A stretch of DNA of 45,330 nt from Pseudomonadaceae bacterium (lineage in GTDB: Bacteria; Pseudomonadota; Gammaproteobacteria; Pseudomonadales; Pseudomonadaceae), in the NCBI GenBank assembly GCA_019747075.1, contig JAIERF010000190.1, positions 1 to 45,330 of the forward strand, in the 5' to 3' direction. How positions within the stretch are numbered: the first letter of the stretch is position 1; every line of letters begins with the position of its first letter. The notes below the pieces were generated by a model. That model was not told the origin of the DNA and ran no database searches. It worked only from the letters and a program-made list of their open reading frames with translations. Both the position numbers and the translations under genes were made by a program. Positions 11,329 to 20,152 of the stretch are shown one piece after another.

Positions 11329-11367
11329 AAAAAGCCGGCCCTGGCATCTGTCAGGGCCGGCTTTTTT
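11329..11367 (+). terminator. Rho-independent terminator after rhlE2
   Basis: AAAAGCCGGCCCTG (about 11330-11343) pairs with CAGGGCCGGCTTTT (from 11352), and six T follow the stem. It starts 15 bases after the rhlE2 stop. Confidence 0.92.
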
Positions 11368-11379
11368 ATGCCTCTTCCA

Positions 11380-11451
11380 TCAGAACATAATCCAGGGCGC
11401 CACCTCTGCGCCGCTGGATGAGTTGGGCGCAGCGATACCCATCAATAGCAT
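11380..11451 (-). other. Possible 23-residue peptide between rhlE2 and yceI (weak)
   Basis: On the minus strand an open frame from ATG 11451 to TGA 11380 reads MLLMGIAAPNSSSG and then AEVAPWIMF. If extended upstream through non-ATG codons, it would have a basic then hydrophobic N-terminus like a small exported peptide. There is no clear Shine-Dalgarno sequence before the ATG, and it lies between two terminator hairpins. A chance frame is more likely; it is recorded only because the gap holds nothing else. Confidence 0.15.
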
Positions 11452-11475
11452 CGCCAACACAGCGCCACAGACAGC

Positions 11476-11507
11476 AAAACGCCGACCCTGGGGTCGGCGT
11501 TTTTTTA
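11476..11507 (-). terminator. Terminator downstream of yceI (works in either direction)
   Basis: AACGCCGACC (11478-11487) pairs with GGTCGGCGTT (11492-11501) around a CTGG loop. Seven T follow on the plus strand and four on the minus strand. It is placed 15 bases after the minus-strand yceI stop, so it serves yceI and backs up the rhlE2 terminator. Confidence 0.8.
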
Positions 11508-11521
11508 CTACGGCAGCCTAA

Positions 11522-12100
11522 TTACTGGCGCACGCCTTCCACCGAGATGGTCAGCTGTACGTCTTGCGACGCTGGGCCGAGGTCGCGCTGAATGTCGAAG
11601 TCTTTCAGGTGCAGGGTGGTGCTGCCTTCGAAGCCGGCACGGTAGCCGCCCCATGGGTCCTTGCCTTCGCCGATGAACTTGGCGGCGATCACCACTGGCT
11701 TGGTCACGCCATTCAGGGTCAGGTTGCCGGTGATATCAGCACTGCCTTCGCCGGTGGATTTCACTGCGGTGGACTCGAAGGTCGCGGTTGGGTGCTTGCT
11801 GACGTTGAGGAAGTCGGCGCTGCGCAGATGCTTGTCACGCTCGGCATGGTTGCTGTCGAGGCTGGCGGTCTTCAGGTTAACTTTGACCTTGCTGGCCTCC
11901 GGGCTCTTGGCGTCGAAGCTGAAGCTGCCGTCGAAATCCTTGAAGGTGCCGTACAGCCAGCTGTAACCGAGGTGGCTGATCTTGAAGTTAACGAAGGCGT
12001 GCTGGCCTTCCTTATCGATCACATAGTCGGCGGCCATGGCCTGACCCGCGGTAAACAGGGCGGCGCCGAGCGCCAGTGCAGCAATGCTTTGCTTCAACAT
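11522..12100 (-). CDS. YceI family periplasmic protein (PasP-like)
   Basis: The 192-residue product has a signal peptide ([20 protein letters not shown], cleaved after AMA at residue 23). It is followed by a YceI lipocalin-like beta-barrel: [56 protein letters not shown] and [14 protein letters not shown]. YceI proteins bind isoprenoid-type lipids such as ubiquinone chains. The P. aeruginosa homologue at this position is annotated PasP (PA0423), a small secreted protein reported as a protease, a function I would not extend to this protein without test. Its start is only two bases from the stop of the cytochrome b561 gene, so the two form an operon, a common pairing for YceI. Confidence 0.9.
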   Translation of the reverse strand: MLKQSIAALALGAALFTAGQAMAADYVIDKEGQHAFVNFKISHLGYSWLYGTFKDFDGSFSFDAKSPEASKVKVNLKTASLDSNHAERDKHLRSADFLNVSKHPTATFESTAVKSTGEGSADITGNLTLNGVTKPVVIAAKFIGEGKDPWGGYRAGFEGSTTLHLKDFDIQRDLGPASQDVQLTISVEGVRQ

Positions 12101-12102
12101 GA

Positions 12103-12681
12103 TCAGAGTTCCTTGTGGGCTTGCGAGGTAGGTTGAGCACGACCGAGCATGCGTAGCAGGGTCGTATCCCGGTCGATAAAGTGATGTTTAAGGGCCGCCA
12201 GGCCATGCAGACCAGCCAGAATCACTAGGCCCCAGGCCAGGTAAAAGTGCACGGCGCCGGCGACGTCTTCCTGCTCGGGAATGCTGGTAATGCTCGCCGG
12301 CACCTCGAACCAACCGAACACGCTGATGCCGCGACCGTCCGCCGTGGAGATCAGGTAACCGGCCAGCATCACAGCAAACAAACCAAGGTAAAGAACGCTG
12401 TGGCCAAGTTTGGCGCCCAGTCGAGTCAGACGGCTGTAACTGCTCAGGGACGCTGGCGGCGGGCTGAAAAAGCGCCACAACAGGCGCAGTAGCATCAGTG
12501 CAAACAGGCACAGACCGATGCCCTTGTGCAGTTCCGGGGCGGTGTGACGCCAGCTGCTGTAGTAGTCCAGATCGACCATCCACAGGCCCAGACCGAACAG
12601 GCCAAACACGGCCAGGGCGACCAGCCAGTGCATACCGATACTGAGCAGCCCGTAGGCCGTTGCCGTGTTACGCCAGTGCAT
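12103..12681 (-). CDS. Cytochrome b561 (CybB-type) membrane protein
   Basis: A 192-residue inner-membrane dihaem cytochrome b of the bacterial b561 family. Four hydrophobic segments are visible: [62 protein letters not shown] and [20 protein letters not shown]. The histidines in [21 protein letters not shown] and LAGLHG or LKHHF are in the usual haem-ligand positions. Such proteins oxidise ubiquinol or transfer electrons to superoxide. ATG 12681 ([11 protein letters not shown]) is preferred because the family begins near it; GTG 12714 would add 11 residues. It is the first gene of a two-gene operon with yceI, and is divergent from the SulP gene across a 190-base AT-richer spacer. Confidence 0.88.
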   Translation of the reverse strand: MHWRNTATAYGLLSIGMHWLVALAVFGLFGLGLWMVDLDYYSSWRHTAPELHKGIGLCLFALMLLRLLWRFFSPPPASLSSYSRLTRLGAKLGHSVLYLGLFAVMLAGYLISTADGRGISVFGWFEVPASITSIPEQEDVAGAVHFYLAWGLVILAGLHGLAALKHHFIDRDTTLLRMLGRAQPTSQAHKEL

Positions 12682-12871
12682 GGAATGAAGCTTCCGTAAA
12701 AACGCGATAGGCACAGACTAGCGACTAACCTATCGATTAATAGCGCAAATTGTTGTTCTGAAATATCAGGAAAAACGATTGTTAACCGCCAAGGCCTGAG
12801 CACTGCCCGGTGTGTTCGCCCGCGCTTGCTGGCATGCTGTCGAATATCCATCACCTCCAAGGAACCCGCCC

Positions 12872-14527
12872 ATGCTGACCTGGCTGAAAGGCTATCGCCG
12901 TGAACTGCTGGCCGGCGACCTCGGTGCCGGCGTGCTGGTGGTACTGATGCTGGTGCCGCAAGGCATGGCCTATGCCTTGGTCGCTGGCCTGCCGCCAGTA
13001 GCCGGGCTGTATGCCAGCATCCTGCCGGTACTGGCCTATGCCTTGTTCGGCAGCAGCATGGTGCAGTCGGTGGGGCCGATGGCAATCACCTCGCTGATGA
13101 CCGCCACCTCGCTGGCCGCCCTGGCGCCCAGCGGCTCTGAGCTGTATGGAGCGATGGCGGCGCAGATGGCGCTGATCAGCGGCGTGGTGCTGGTGCTGTG
13201 CGGCCTGCTGCGCCTGGGGTTTCTCTCCAGCTTTCTCAGCCGTCCGGTAATGAGCGGCTTTACCAGCGGCGCCGCGCTGGTAATTGCCGCCAGCCAGCTC
13301 AAGGTCCTGCTCGGCGGCCCACTGACAGCCATCAACCCAACAGCGGCCGGCATCGGCCTGTTGTCGCTGCTGTTGCTGTGGCTGGCCCGCAGCCAGCTGG
13401 GGCGCCAGTTGCAACGCCTGGGACTGGCGGCGAAAAGCGCCGACATGCTGAGCAAGCTGGCGCCTGCGGCGATTCTGCTGCTGGCCACCTTGCTGGTCTG
13501 GCAACAGGATTGGCAACACGCCGGTGTGGCGCTGATCGGACCGATTCCGGCCGGCCTGCCAAGCCTGGGGCTGAGCCTGTCGCCGGAGCAATTGCGCAAC
13601 CTGCTGGCGCCGTCGCTGCTGATCGGCTTTATGGTGTTCCTCTCCGGCCAATCCGCTGCCGTAACCCTGGCGCAGCGGCGCGGCGAACGCATCAACACCA
13701 ACCAGGAGCTGCTCGGCCTGGGCGCCGCCAACGTCGCCAGTGCGCTATCGGGTGGTTTCCCAGTCACCGGCAGCATCTCGCGCTCGGCAGTCAACTATGC
13801 CGCCGGCGCCAACACGCCCCTGGCCAGCGTGATTACCGCACTGCTGCTGGCCGTGCTGCTGGTCACCCCGAACGCCTGGCTGGCCTGGCTACCGCTACCG
13901 GCGCTGGCCGCCACCATCATCATTGCCGTGTTCGGCATGCTCGACCTCACCACCCCACGGGAAGCCTGGCGCTACGACCGCGCCGACGCCGTGGCCTGGC
14001 TAGTCACCTTTAGTGGAGTGTTGCTACTGGGCGTGGAGGAAGGGGTGATGCTCGGCGTGGTGCTCTCCCTGGGCACCGTGATCTGGCGCGCCAGCCGCCC
14101 GCACATCGCCGTGCTCGGCCGCCTGCCGGGCAGCGAGCACTTCCGCAATATCGAGCGCTATGCGGCCGAGACCCATCCGCAGATCGTTCTGCTGCGCATC
14201 GATGCCGGGGTGTTTTTCGGTAATGCCGAGTTGATCAGCGACCGTGTGCTACAGACCCTAACGGGCGAAACCCGTCATTTGGTGCTGGTGATGACCGCCA
14301 TCAACCTGATCGATACCACCGGCCTGTATGCCCTCGCCGAGCTCAACCAGAGCCTGGCCGCGCGAGGCATCAAGCTGCACCTGGCCGAGGTCAAAGGCCC
14401 GCTGATGGACAAACTCAAGCACAGTGATCTGCTGCTCAAGCCCCTCAGCGGCCAGGTGTTTATCAGCGCCGTCAGCGCTTTCGACCAGCTCAGTCAGGAG
14501 TTGGCCGCAGCGCCTGTGCAGGCTTAG
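12872..14527 (+). CDS. SulP family inorganic anion transporter with STAS domain
   Basis: The 551-residue protein begins MLTWLKGYRRELLAGDLGAG and has the SulP signature VLMLVPQGMAYALVAGLPPVAGLYAS near residue 20. About eleven to twelve hydrophobic segments follow, including the conserved SGFTSGAALVIAASQLK region and NVASALSGGFPVTGSISRSAVN. The last about 110 residues form a cytoplasmic STAS domain (IVLLRIDAGVFFGNAELI, LVLVMTAINLIDTTGLYAL). SulP proteins are secondary transporters of sulfate, bicarbonate or other anions; the substrate is not fixed by sequence alone. ATG 12872 follows AAGGA. The 3' end overlaps the convergent FAD oxidoreductase gene by four bases and I see no terminator between them. 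Confidence 0.92.
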   Translation: MLTWLKGYRRELLAGDLGAGVLVVLMLVPQGMAYALVAGLPPVAGLYASILPVLAYALFGSSMVQSVGPMAITSLMTATSLAALAPSGSELYGAMAAQMALISGVVLVLCGLLRLGFLSSFLSRPVMSGFTSGAALVIAASQLKVLLGGPLTAINPTAAGIGLLSLLLLWLARSQLGRQLQRLGLAAKSADMLSKLAPAAILLLATLLVWQQDWQHAGVALIGPIPAGLPSLGLSLSPEQLRNLLAPSLLIGFMVFLSGQSAAVTLAQRRGERINTNQELLGLGAANVASALSGGFPVTGSISRSAVNYAAGANTPLASVITALLLAVLLVTPNAWLAWLPLPALAATIIIAVFGMLDLTTPREAWRYDRADAVAWLVTFSGVLLLGVEEGVMLGVVLSLGTVIWRASRPHIAVLGRLPGSEHFRNIERYAAETHPQIVLLRIDAGVFFGNAELISDRVLQTLTGETRHLVLVMTAINLIDTTGLYALAELNQSLAARGIKLHLAEVKGPLMDKLKHSDLLLKPLSGQVFISAVSAFDQLSQELAAAPVQA

Positions 14528-15993
14528 TTGAACAGGCGCGTGAAGAAGCCCGGTTTTTCTTCCGCCGTTTTGGCTTTGGCCGGTGCGGCGGCGACTGCGG
14601 CCTGCGGCTCCAGGGATTTGCCGCTGTGCAGGGCGATCACCTGACTGGCGGCACGCTGGCCGCTGCGCAGAGCGCCTTCAAGGGTGCCAGGGTAGAGCGC
14701 ATCGGTGTGCTCACCGGCGAACACCAGGCGGTCCTGCGGCTTGTTCCACAGCAACCAGTAACGGCTCATCTGCCCCGGACCAAAGGCCAAGTACGCACCG
14801 CCGATACCGGTATCGGCGCTGTAGCGGCGCATCTCGTAACCGGCAAAGGCACCGCGCGCCTTGGGGAAGTAACCGTGCAAGCGGATCAGCACCTGGTCGG
14901 CCACCTGACGGTCGCCAAAGCTCTGCAGCAAGCGCGCATTGTCACCCGAGAGGTTAACCAGCACGTTGGCGCCACCCTTGGTGGCCGGCTCGATCCACAG
15001 CATGCCCAGGCCCTGGTCGCTGAAAATCTCGCCGCTCAAACGCGCCTTGCTGTCCCATACCGGAGTCTTGAACTTCAGCAGAATCTGGTCGCGCCAGCCA
15101 TAGTTGGTGCCCTTCAGGGCTTTCTGGCGAACCACGTCGAGGGCCGGCAAGATCTGAATCTGCGCCAGAGCGCGCAGCGGCAGGGCACTCACCACGTAGT
15201 CGGCGCGATAGCCGACGGCACCGGCCTTAACCAACACGCCATCCTTGTCCTGGCTGATGGCAGAGACCCGTGAATTGGTCTTGATCACTTTCAGCTGCTT
15301 GAGAAAAGCCTGGGCCAGCACCTGGCTGCCACCCGGCAAGCGTGCGGCGCGCTGGTCACCGTCGGCCACGCCACGTTGCACACGAGCCTGCTGCACTAGA
15401 TAGAGCAGCGACAAGCGCGACGGCTCGTCATAGCGGGCACGAATCCGCTGATTAACCAGCATGCGCGCCGTTGGCTCCAGCTTGAGCTGGTCAAGCCAGC
15501 GCGCGACGTTGCTCTGGTCGAGGGCAAACAACTCACTGCTGGCCATCGGCTTGAGCGGGTCGGCCATGCCAGCGGCCAAGCCATCCAGAGCCTTTTCGTA
15601 CTGTTTGAGGCTCGCGGCCACCGCCGGCTTGGTTTTTTCCAGGTCGGCCAGATTGAAGTACTTGCCATCAATCAGGTAACCCGGCGTACGCACGAAATCA
15701 GGCGCCGGCAGGGCCGTGACCTTAAAGCGCTGCAGGTAACCATGCACCGCCGGCTGCGCCTTGGCGCTGCCGATCCACTCGCTGGCCGCCAGGCCGGAGC
15801 GACCGCCAATGGTCGGTTTGGCTTCCAACAAGGTGACTTGCCAGCCCGCCTGCTGCAGCTCGTAGGCCGTCGACAGCCCCGACAGACCGCCACCGACCAC
15901 GATCACCGTCGGTTGTTTATCTGCCGCCTGCGCCAACGCGCCGCACAAACCCATTACCACCAGCGCCGAAGCGCGCAACCATCCAGCCAGCAT
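14524..15993 (-). CDS. Secreted FAD-dependent amine-oxidase-like oxidoreductase
   Basis: The 489-residue protein carries a signal peptide (MLAGWLRASALVVMGLCGAL, then AQA) and is probably periplasmic. The mature part opens with a classical dinucleotide-binding motif, VIVVGGGLSGLSTAYELQQAGWQVTLLE, followed by IGGRSG. It closes with the FAD motif FAGEHTDALYPGTLEGALRSG of the monoamine oxidase/phytoene desaturase superfamily. A YVVSALPLRAL segment is also typical. It matches the position of PA0421 in P. aeruginosa, described only as a hypothetical oxidase. The C-terminus ends with an Ala/Lys-rich stretch and EEKPGFFTRLFN. The substrate is unknown. It is divergent from bioA, with 141 bases between start codons. 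Confidence 0.87.
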   Translation of the reverse strand: MLAGWLRASALVVMGLCGALAQAADKQPTVIVVGGGLSGLSTAYELQQAGWQVTLLEAKPTIGGRSGLAASEWIGSAKAQPAVHGYLQRFKVTALPAPDFVRTPGYLIDGKYFNLADLEKTKPAVAASLKQYEKALDGLAAGMADPLKPMASSELFALDQSNVARWLDQLKLEPTARMLVNQRIRARYDEPSRLSLLYLVQQARVQRGVADGDQRAARLPGGSQVLAQAFLKQLKVIKTNSRVSAISQDKDGVLVKAGAVGYRADYVVSALPLRALAQIQILPALDVVRQKALKGTNYGWRDQILLKFKTPVWDSKARLSGEIFSDQGLGMLWIEPATKGGANVLVNLSGDNARLLQSFGDRQVADQVLIRLHGYFPKARGAFAGYEMRRYSADTGIGGAYLAFGPGQMSRYWLLWNKPQDRLVFAGEHTDALYPGTLEGALRSGQRAASQVIALHSGKSLEPQAAVAAAPAKAKTAEEKPGFFTRLFN

Positions 15994-16134
15994 CTGCCCA
16001 TTCCTACAAAGCGAAACAACGGCGCGCAGGATACGCCAGGCTCCAACCCCGGACCAGACGTATCCGACGCTGTGCCGCGAAAGCCGGCGCGCGCTTCTGA
16101 TAGGCTTCGCGGATCGTTAATGGAGAGCAACGCA

Positions 16135-17541
16135 ATGAGCCTGAATGCCCAGTGGATGCAACGCGATCTGGCCGTACTTTGGCATCCCTGCACGCAGATG
16201 AAAGACCATGAGCGCCTGCCGGTGATCCCGATCAAGCGCGGCGACGGTGTGTGGCTGGAAGACTTCGACGGCAAGCGTTACCTGGATGCGGTCAGCTCCT
16301 GGTGGGTCAACGTGTTCGGTCATGGCAACCCGCGCATCAACCAGCGCCTCAAGGACCAACTCGACAACCTCGAACACGTGATGCTCGCCGGCTTCAGCCA
16401 TCAGCCGGTGATCGAGCTGTCCGAGCGCCTGGTGCAGATCACCCCGGCCGGCCTGGACCGGGTGTTCTACGCCGACAACGGCTCATCAGGCATCGAAGTG
16501 GCGCTAAAGATGAGCTACCACTACTGGCGCAACTGCGGCCAGAGCGGCAAGAGCCGCTTCGTCACCCTGACCAACAGCTACCACGGCGAAACCGTGGCGG
16601 CGATGTCGGTGGGCGACGTGGCGCTGTTCACCGACACCTACAAATCCCTGCTGCTGGACACCCTCAAGGTACCGAGCCCGGACTGCTACCTGCGCCCCGA
16701 GGGCATGAGCTGGGAAGAACACTCGCGCAACATGTTCGCCGCCATGGAACAGACCCTGGCCGAGCACCACCACGAAGTGGCGGCGGTAATCGTCGAGCCG
16801 CTGATCCAGGGCGCCGGCGGCATGCGCATGTACCACCCGATCTACCTCACCCTTCTACGCGAAGCCTGCGACCGCTACGGCGTGCACCTGATTCACGACG
16901 AAATCGCCGTCGGCTTCGGTCGTACCGGCAGCATGTTCGCCTGTGAGCAGGCCGGCATCACCCCGGACTTCCTGGTGTTGTCCAAGGCCCTCACCGGCGG
17001 CTACCTGCCGATGGCCGCGGTGCTGACCACCAACACCGTGTACCAGGCGTTCTACGACGACTACGCCACACTGCGCGCCTTCCTCCATTCGCACACCTAC
17101 ACCGGCAACCCGCTGGCCTGCGTGGCGGCGCTGGCGACCCTGGACATCTTCCGCGACGACAACGTCATTGAAGCCAACAAGGCCCTGGCTACGCGCATGG
17201 CAACTGCCACGGCGCACCTGGTCGATCACCCGCACGTCGCCGAAGTGCGCCAGACCGGCATGGCCCTGGCCATCGAAATGGTCCAGGACAAAGCCAGCAA
17301 AACTCCCTATGCCTGGCAGGAACGCCGCGGCCTCAAGGTCTACCAGCACGCCTTGGAGCGCGGCGCCCTGCTGCGCCCGCTGGGTAACGTGGTGTACTTC
17401 CTGCCGCCGTATGTGATCACCCCCGAGCAGATCGACTTCCTCGCCGAGGTGGCCAGCGAAGGCATCGACATCGCCTGCCGTGACAGCGTCAGCGTGGCGG
17501 TGAGCAGCAATCTGCACCCCAACCACCGCGATCCGGGCTGA
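16135..17541 (+). CDS. bioA: Adenosylmethionine-8-amino-7-oxononanoate aminotransferase BioA
   Basis: BioA transfers the amino group of S-adenosylmethionine to KAPA, giving DAPA in biotin synthesis; it is a PLP enzyme of class III. The 468-residue product shows LWHPCTQMKDHE at the N-terminus (a BioA-specific motif), then YLDAVSSWWVNVFGH, FYADNGSSGIEVALKMSYHYW, HDEIAVGFGRTGSMFACE and LSKALTGGYLPMA with the PLP-binding lysine at residue 284. The context does not include other bio genes, which is normal in pseudomonads. ATG 16135 has GGAGAG at 16122 as ribosome-binding site and gives MSLNAQWMQRDL; earlier in-frame codons lie in the intergenic region. It is followed 84 bases later by rsmE. Confidence 0.96.
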   Translation: MSLNAQWMQRDLAVLWHPCTQMKDHERLPVIPIKRGDGVWLEDFDGKRYLDAVSSWWVNVFGHGNPRINQRLKDQLDNLEHVMLAGFSHQPVIELSERLVQITPAGLDRVFYADNGSSGIEVALKMSYHYWRNCGQSGKSRFVTLTNSYHGETVAAMSVGDVALFTDTYKSLLLDTLKVPSPDCYLRPEGMSWEEHSRNMFAAMEQTLAEHHHEVAAVIVEPLIQGAGGMRMYHPIYLTLLREACDRYGVHLIHDEIAVGFGRTGSMFACEQAGITPDFLVLSKALTGGYLPMAAVLTTNTVYQAFYDDYATLRAFLHSHTYTGNPLACVAALATLDIFRDDNVIEANKALATRMATATAHLVDHPHVAEVRQTGMALAIEMVQDKASKTPYAWQERRGLKVYQHALERGALLRPLGNVVYFLPPYVITPEQIDFLAEVASEGIDIACRDSVSVAVSSNLHPNHRDPG

Positions 17542-17581
17542 CAGGCACAGGCTGGCGGGCCGCCACCACGGCCAGTCAGCC

Positions 17582-17590
17582 TGTTAAACT
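17582..17590 (+). promoter_or_regulatory. Possible extended -10 element of rsmE
   Basis: TGTTAAACT (17582-17590) fits an extended -10 (TG-N-TAAACT) 35 bases before the rsmE start. It lies at the end of an imperfect inverted repeat (ACAGGCTGGC / GCCAG..AGCCTGT) that might also end the bioA message. Confidence 0.3.
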
Positions 17591-17625
17591 GGCGGCTTTC
17601 CACTGACTGCCGCCGCCGGGTTCCC

Positions 17626-18345
17626 ATGCGCCTTTCCCGTTTCTACATCGCCGCCCCCCTCAGCCTCGGCCAGCACGCCCTGCCGGAAGAACAGGCCCAC
17701 TATATCGGTCGCGTGCTCAGACACAGCGCCGGCGACGCGGTGCAGCTGTTTGACGGCAGCGGCCAGGAATACCTCGGCCAGTTGATCGAAGTGGGCAAAA
17801 AAAGCGTGCGCGTAGAACTGACCGAGCAACTGCCCGGCCAGCCCGACTCGCCCCTGCGCGTGCACCTGGGCCAGGGCCTGTCCCGCGGCGAGCGGATGGA
17901 CTGGGCCATCCAGAAGGCCACCGAGCTGGGTGTGGCCGAGATCACCCCGATCGTTAGCGAACGCTGCGAGGTGCGCCTCAAGGATGAACGCGCCGACAAG
18001 CGCCTGGCCCACTGGCAACAGGTGGCCATCAGCGCGTGCGAGCAATGCGGGCGCTCGACCGTGCCGCTGATTCATCCGCCGCAGCTGCTGGCCGACTGGC
18101 TGGCGCAGGTCGAGGCGGAGTTGAAGCTGGTGCTGCACCCGGTAGCCGAGCCACTGGTCAGCCACGCCAAGCCCGCCTCCCTGGCGTTTCTGATCGGCCC
18201 CGAAGGCGGCCTCAACGATAATGAGGTGAGCCAGGCTGTCGCCGCCAACTTCCAGGCCGCACGCTTGGGCCCGCGCGTGCTGCGCACGGAAACCGCCGCG
18301 GCCGTCGCCCTCAGCGTGGCGCAGCAACTGTGGGGCGATTTCTAA
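17626..18345 (+). CDS. rsmE: 16S rRNA (uracil-1498-N3)-methyltransferase RsmE
   Basis: RsmE methylates U1498 of 16S rRNA with SAM. The 239-residue product begins MRLSRFYIAAPLS, has an N-terminal PUA-like part (HYIGRVLRHSAGDAVQLFDG), and then a SPOUT trefoil-knot domain. This is shown by the motifs QKATELGVAEITPIVSERC, FLIGPEGGLNDNEV and the C-terminal LGPRVLRTETAAAVALSVAQ. The length is normal. It follows bioA as in P. aeruginosa (PA0420-PA0419). Confidence 0.95.
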   Translation: MRLSRFYIAAPLSLGQHALPEEQAHYIGRVLRHSAGDAVQLFDGSGQEYLGQLIEVGKKSVRVELTEQLPGQPDSPLRVHLGQGLSRGERMDWAIQKATELGVAEITPIVSERCEVRLKDERADKRLAHWQQVAISACEQCGRSTVPLIHPPQLLADWLAQVEAELKLVLHPVAEPLVSHAKPASLAFLIGPEGGLNDNEVSQAVAANFQAARLGPRVLRTETAAAVALSVAQQLWGDF

Positions 18346-18440
18346 GGCTGCACACCGTCGCCGCAACCTCGGCGCGGCATAACAGTTAGGGGGAATTTCT
18401 AGTCTCAACTGTCGCTTTTCTGATCGCACGCTCCAGTGCC

Positions 18441-18457
18441 TTGGCCTATCGTTTGCT
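18441..18457 (+). promoter_or_regulatory. Sigma-54-like promoter ahead of the alanine symporter
   Basis: TTGGCCTATCGTTTGCT matches the -24/-12 consensus (YTGGCACG-N4-TTGCW) at TTGGC and TTGCT, with the required 12-base distance between GG and GC. The middle (CTAT in place of ACG) deviates. It lies 117 bases before the ATG of the Na+/alanine symporter, in a 228-base gap that otherwise shows only GC-rich inverted repeats. Sigma-54 control would suit a nitrogen-compound transporter. Confidence 0.5.
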
Positions 18458-18573
18458 TGTCTAACCCCCGTCGCGGCCGCCTGATCCAGGCCGCCGCGAC
18501 GCTGGCTTATCCGCCATAACAATAACGGCGCAGCCACTACCCTTGGCTGCAACAGACCCTGGAGTAATGCGGC

Positions 18574-20067
18574 ATGAATGAATTGGTCAACACCATCAAC
18601 GGCGTGATCTGGAGCCCAGCGCTGATTTATCTGTGCCTGGGCGTGGGCCTGTATTTCTCCCTGCGCGGGCGTTTCCTGCAGGTGCGTCACCTCAAGGAAA
18701 TGATCAAGCTGATGTTCGGCGGCAAGACCGACGAGCACGGCGTCAGCTCATTCCAGGCCCTGACCATGACCCTGGCCGGACGCGTGGGCACCGGCAACAT
18801 CGCCGGCGTGGCCACCGCCATCACCTTCGGCGGCCCCGGCGCGGTGTTCTGGATGTGGATGGTGGCGTTCCTCGGCGCCAGCTCGGCCTTCGTCGAGTCG
18901 ACCCTCGGCCAGGTCTACAAAGAGAAAATCGACGGCCAGTACCGTGGCGGCCCGGCGTTCTATATCGAGAAAGGCCTGGGCATGAAGTGGTATGCGTGGA
19001 TCTTCGCCATCGCCACCATCATTGCCTGCGGCCTGCTGCTGCCGGGCGTGCAAGCCAACTCCATCGCCTCCAGCGTGGAAATGGCCCTGGGCATCCACCC
19101 CAACACCACCGCCGCCGTGCTGGCGATCATGCTCGGTTTTATCATCTTCGGCGGCGTGAAGCGCATCGCTAGCTTCGCAGAAGTGGTCGTTCCCTTTATG
19201 GCCTTGGGATACATCATCGTCGCCTGCATCGTGGTGATGCTGAATATCGAGCAGCTGCCGGCGGTGATCGCCCTGATCTTCAAAAGCGCCTTCGGGATGG
19301 ATGCCGGCTTCGGTGCCATCCTCGGCCTGGCGATCATGTGGGGCGTGAAGCGTGGCGTGTACTCCAACGAAGCCGGTCAGGGTACTGGCCCGCACGCGTC
19401 TTCGGCGGCTGCGGTCAGCCATCCGGCCAAGCAAGGCCTGGTGCAAGCGTTCTCGGTGTACGTAGACACCCTGTTCGTCTGCTCGGCCACCGCCTTTATG
19501 CTGCTGATCACCGGCCAGTACAACGTTCAGGGCCCGAATGGTGAAGCGATGTTTACCGGGATTGCCGGCGTCGCTGCCGGACCCGGTTATGTGCAAACGG
19601 CGATGGAAAACATCATGCCCGGCTTCGGCTCGGTGTTCGTGGCCGTGGCGCTGTTCTTCTTCGCCTTCACCACTATCGTCGCCTACTACTACATCGCCGA
19701 AACCAACATCGCCTATATCAACCGCAAGGTGAATCGGCCCTGGCTGACCGTGGTGCTCAAGTTCGCCCTGATCGCCGCCACCGTCTACGGCACGATCAAG
19801 ACCGCCGACCTGGCCTGGGGCCTGGGCGATATCGGCGTCGGCCTGATGGCCTGGCTGAACATCATCGCCATCATCCTCATGCACAAGACCGCTTTCGTTT
19901 GCCTGCGTGATTACGAGGCGCAACAGAAGCTTGGCCTGGACCCGGTGTTCCACCCGGAAAAACTCGGGATCAAGAATGCCGACTACTGGGGCGGCCACCG
20001 CTCGGAAGACAACCTGCAGGCCGAACTGGCCGAGCTGGGAAAACCGGCGATTGAAGCCAAACCCTAA
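18574..20067 (+). CDS. Sodium:alanine symporter family (AGCS) transporter
   Basis: The 497-residue integral membrane protein carries the AGCS signatures. These include TLAGRVGTGNIAGVATAITFGGPGAVFWMW, a region shared across the family, then KRGVYSNEAGQGTGPHASSAAAVSHPAKQG and TLFVCSATAFMLLITGQYNV. About ten to eleven hydrophobic helices can be counted. Family members import alanine or glycine with Na+ (or H+). The C-terminal about 60 residues are hydrophilic and cytoplasmic. It is a single gene ended by a terminator at 20084, convergent with chpC. The upstream gap carries a sigma-54-like site. Confidence 0.93.
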   Translation: MNELVNTINGVIWSPALIYLCLGVGLYFSLRGRFLQVRHLKEMIKLMFGGKTDEHGVSSFQALTMTLAGRVGTGNIAGVATAITFGGPGAVFWMWMVAFLGASSAFVESTLGQVYKEKIDGQYRGGPAFYIEKGLGMKWYAWIFAIATIIACGLLLPGVQANSIASSVEMALGIHPNTTAAVLAIMLGFIIFGGVKRIASFAEVVVPFMALGYIIVACIVVMLNIEQLPAVIALIFKSAFGMDAGFGAILGLAIMWGVKRGVYSNEAGQGTGPHASSAAAVSHPAKQGLVQAFSVYVDTLFVCSATAFMLLITGQYNVQGPNGEAMFTGIAGVAAGPGYVQTAMENIMPGFGSVFVAVALFFFAFTTIVAYYYIAETNIAYINRKVNRPWLTVVLKFALIAATVYGTIKTADLAWGLGDIGVGLMAWLNIIAIILMHKTAFVCLRDYEAQQKLGLDPVFHPEKLGIKNADYWGGHRSEDNLQAELAELGKPAIEAKP

Positions 20068-20082
20068 GCCGTAGAAACAACC

Positions 20083-20137
20083 AAGCCCCGGTACTCGGCC
20101 AACCCTTGCGGGTTGTCCTGGGTACCGGGGCTTTTGT
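20083..20137 (+). terminator. Terminator after the alanine symporter
   Basis: AGCCCCGGTAC (20084-20094) pairs with GTACCGGGGCT (20122-20132), followed by TTTTGTTT. The loop contains a second small stem, AACCC/GGGTT. Because the inverted repeat also carries bases CAAG on the other side, it may act for the minus-strand chpC too. Confidence 0.85.
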
Positions 20138-20152
20138 TTGCCCGCGACGAGC

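Noticed and set aside
9413..11347. 644-codon minus-strand frame opposite rhlE2
   Set aside because: Mirror of a strongly biased coding region; low-complexity A/T/R composition, no start signal.
12715..12871. AT-richer divergent spacer between cytochrome b561 and SulP genes as an Anr/Fnr or other operator
   Set aside because: No TTGAT-N4-ATCAA or other known operator; only a CTAT-N6-ATAG near-palindrome.
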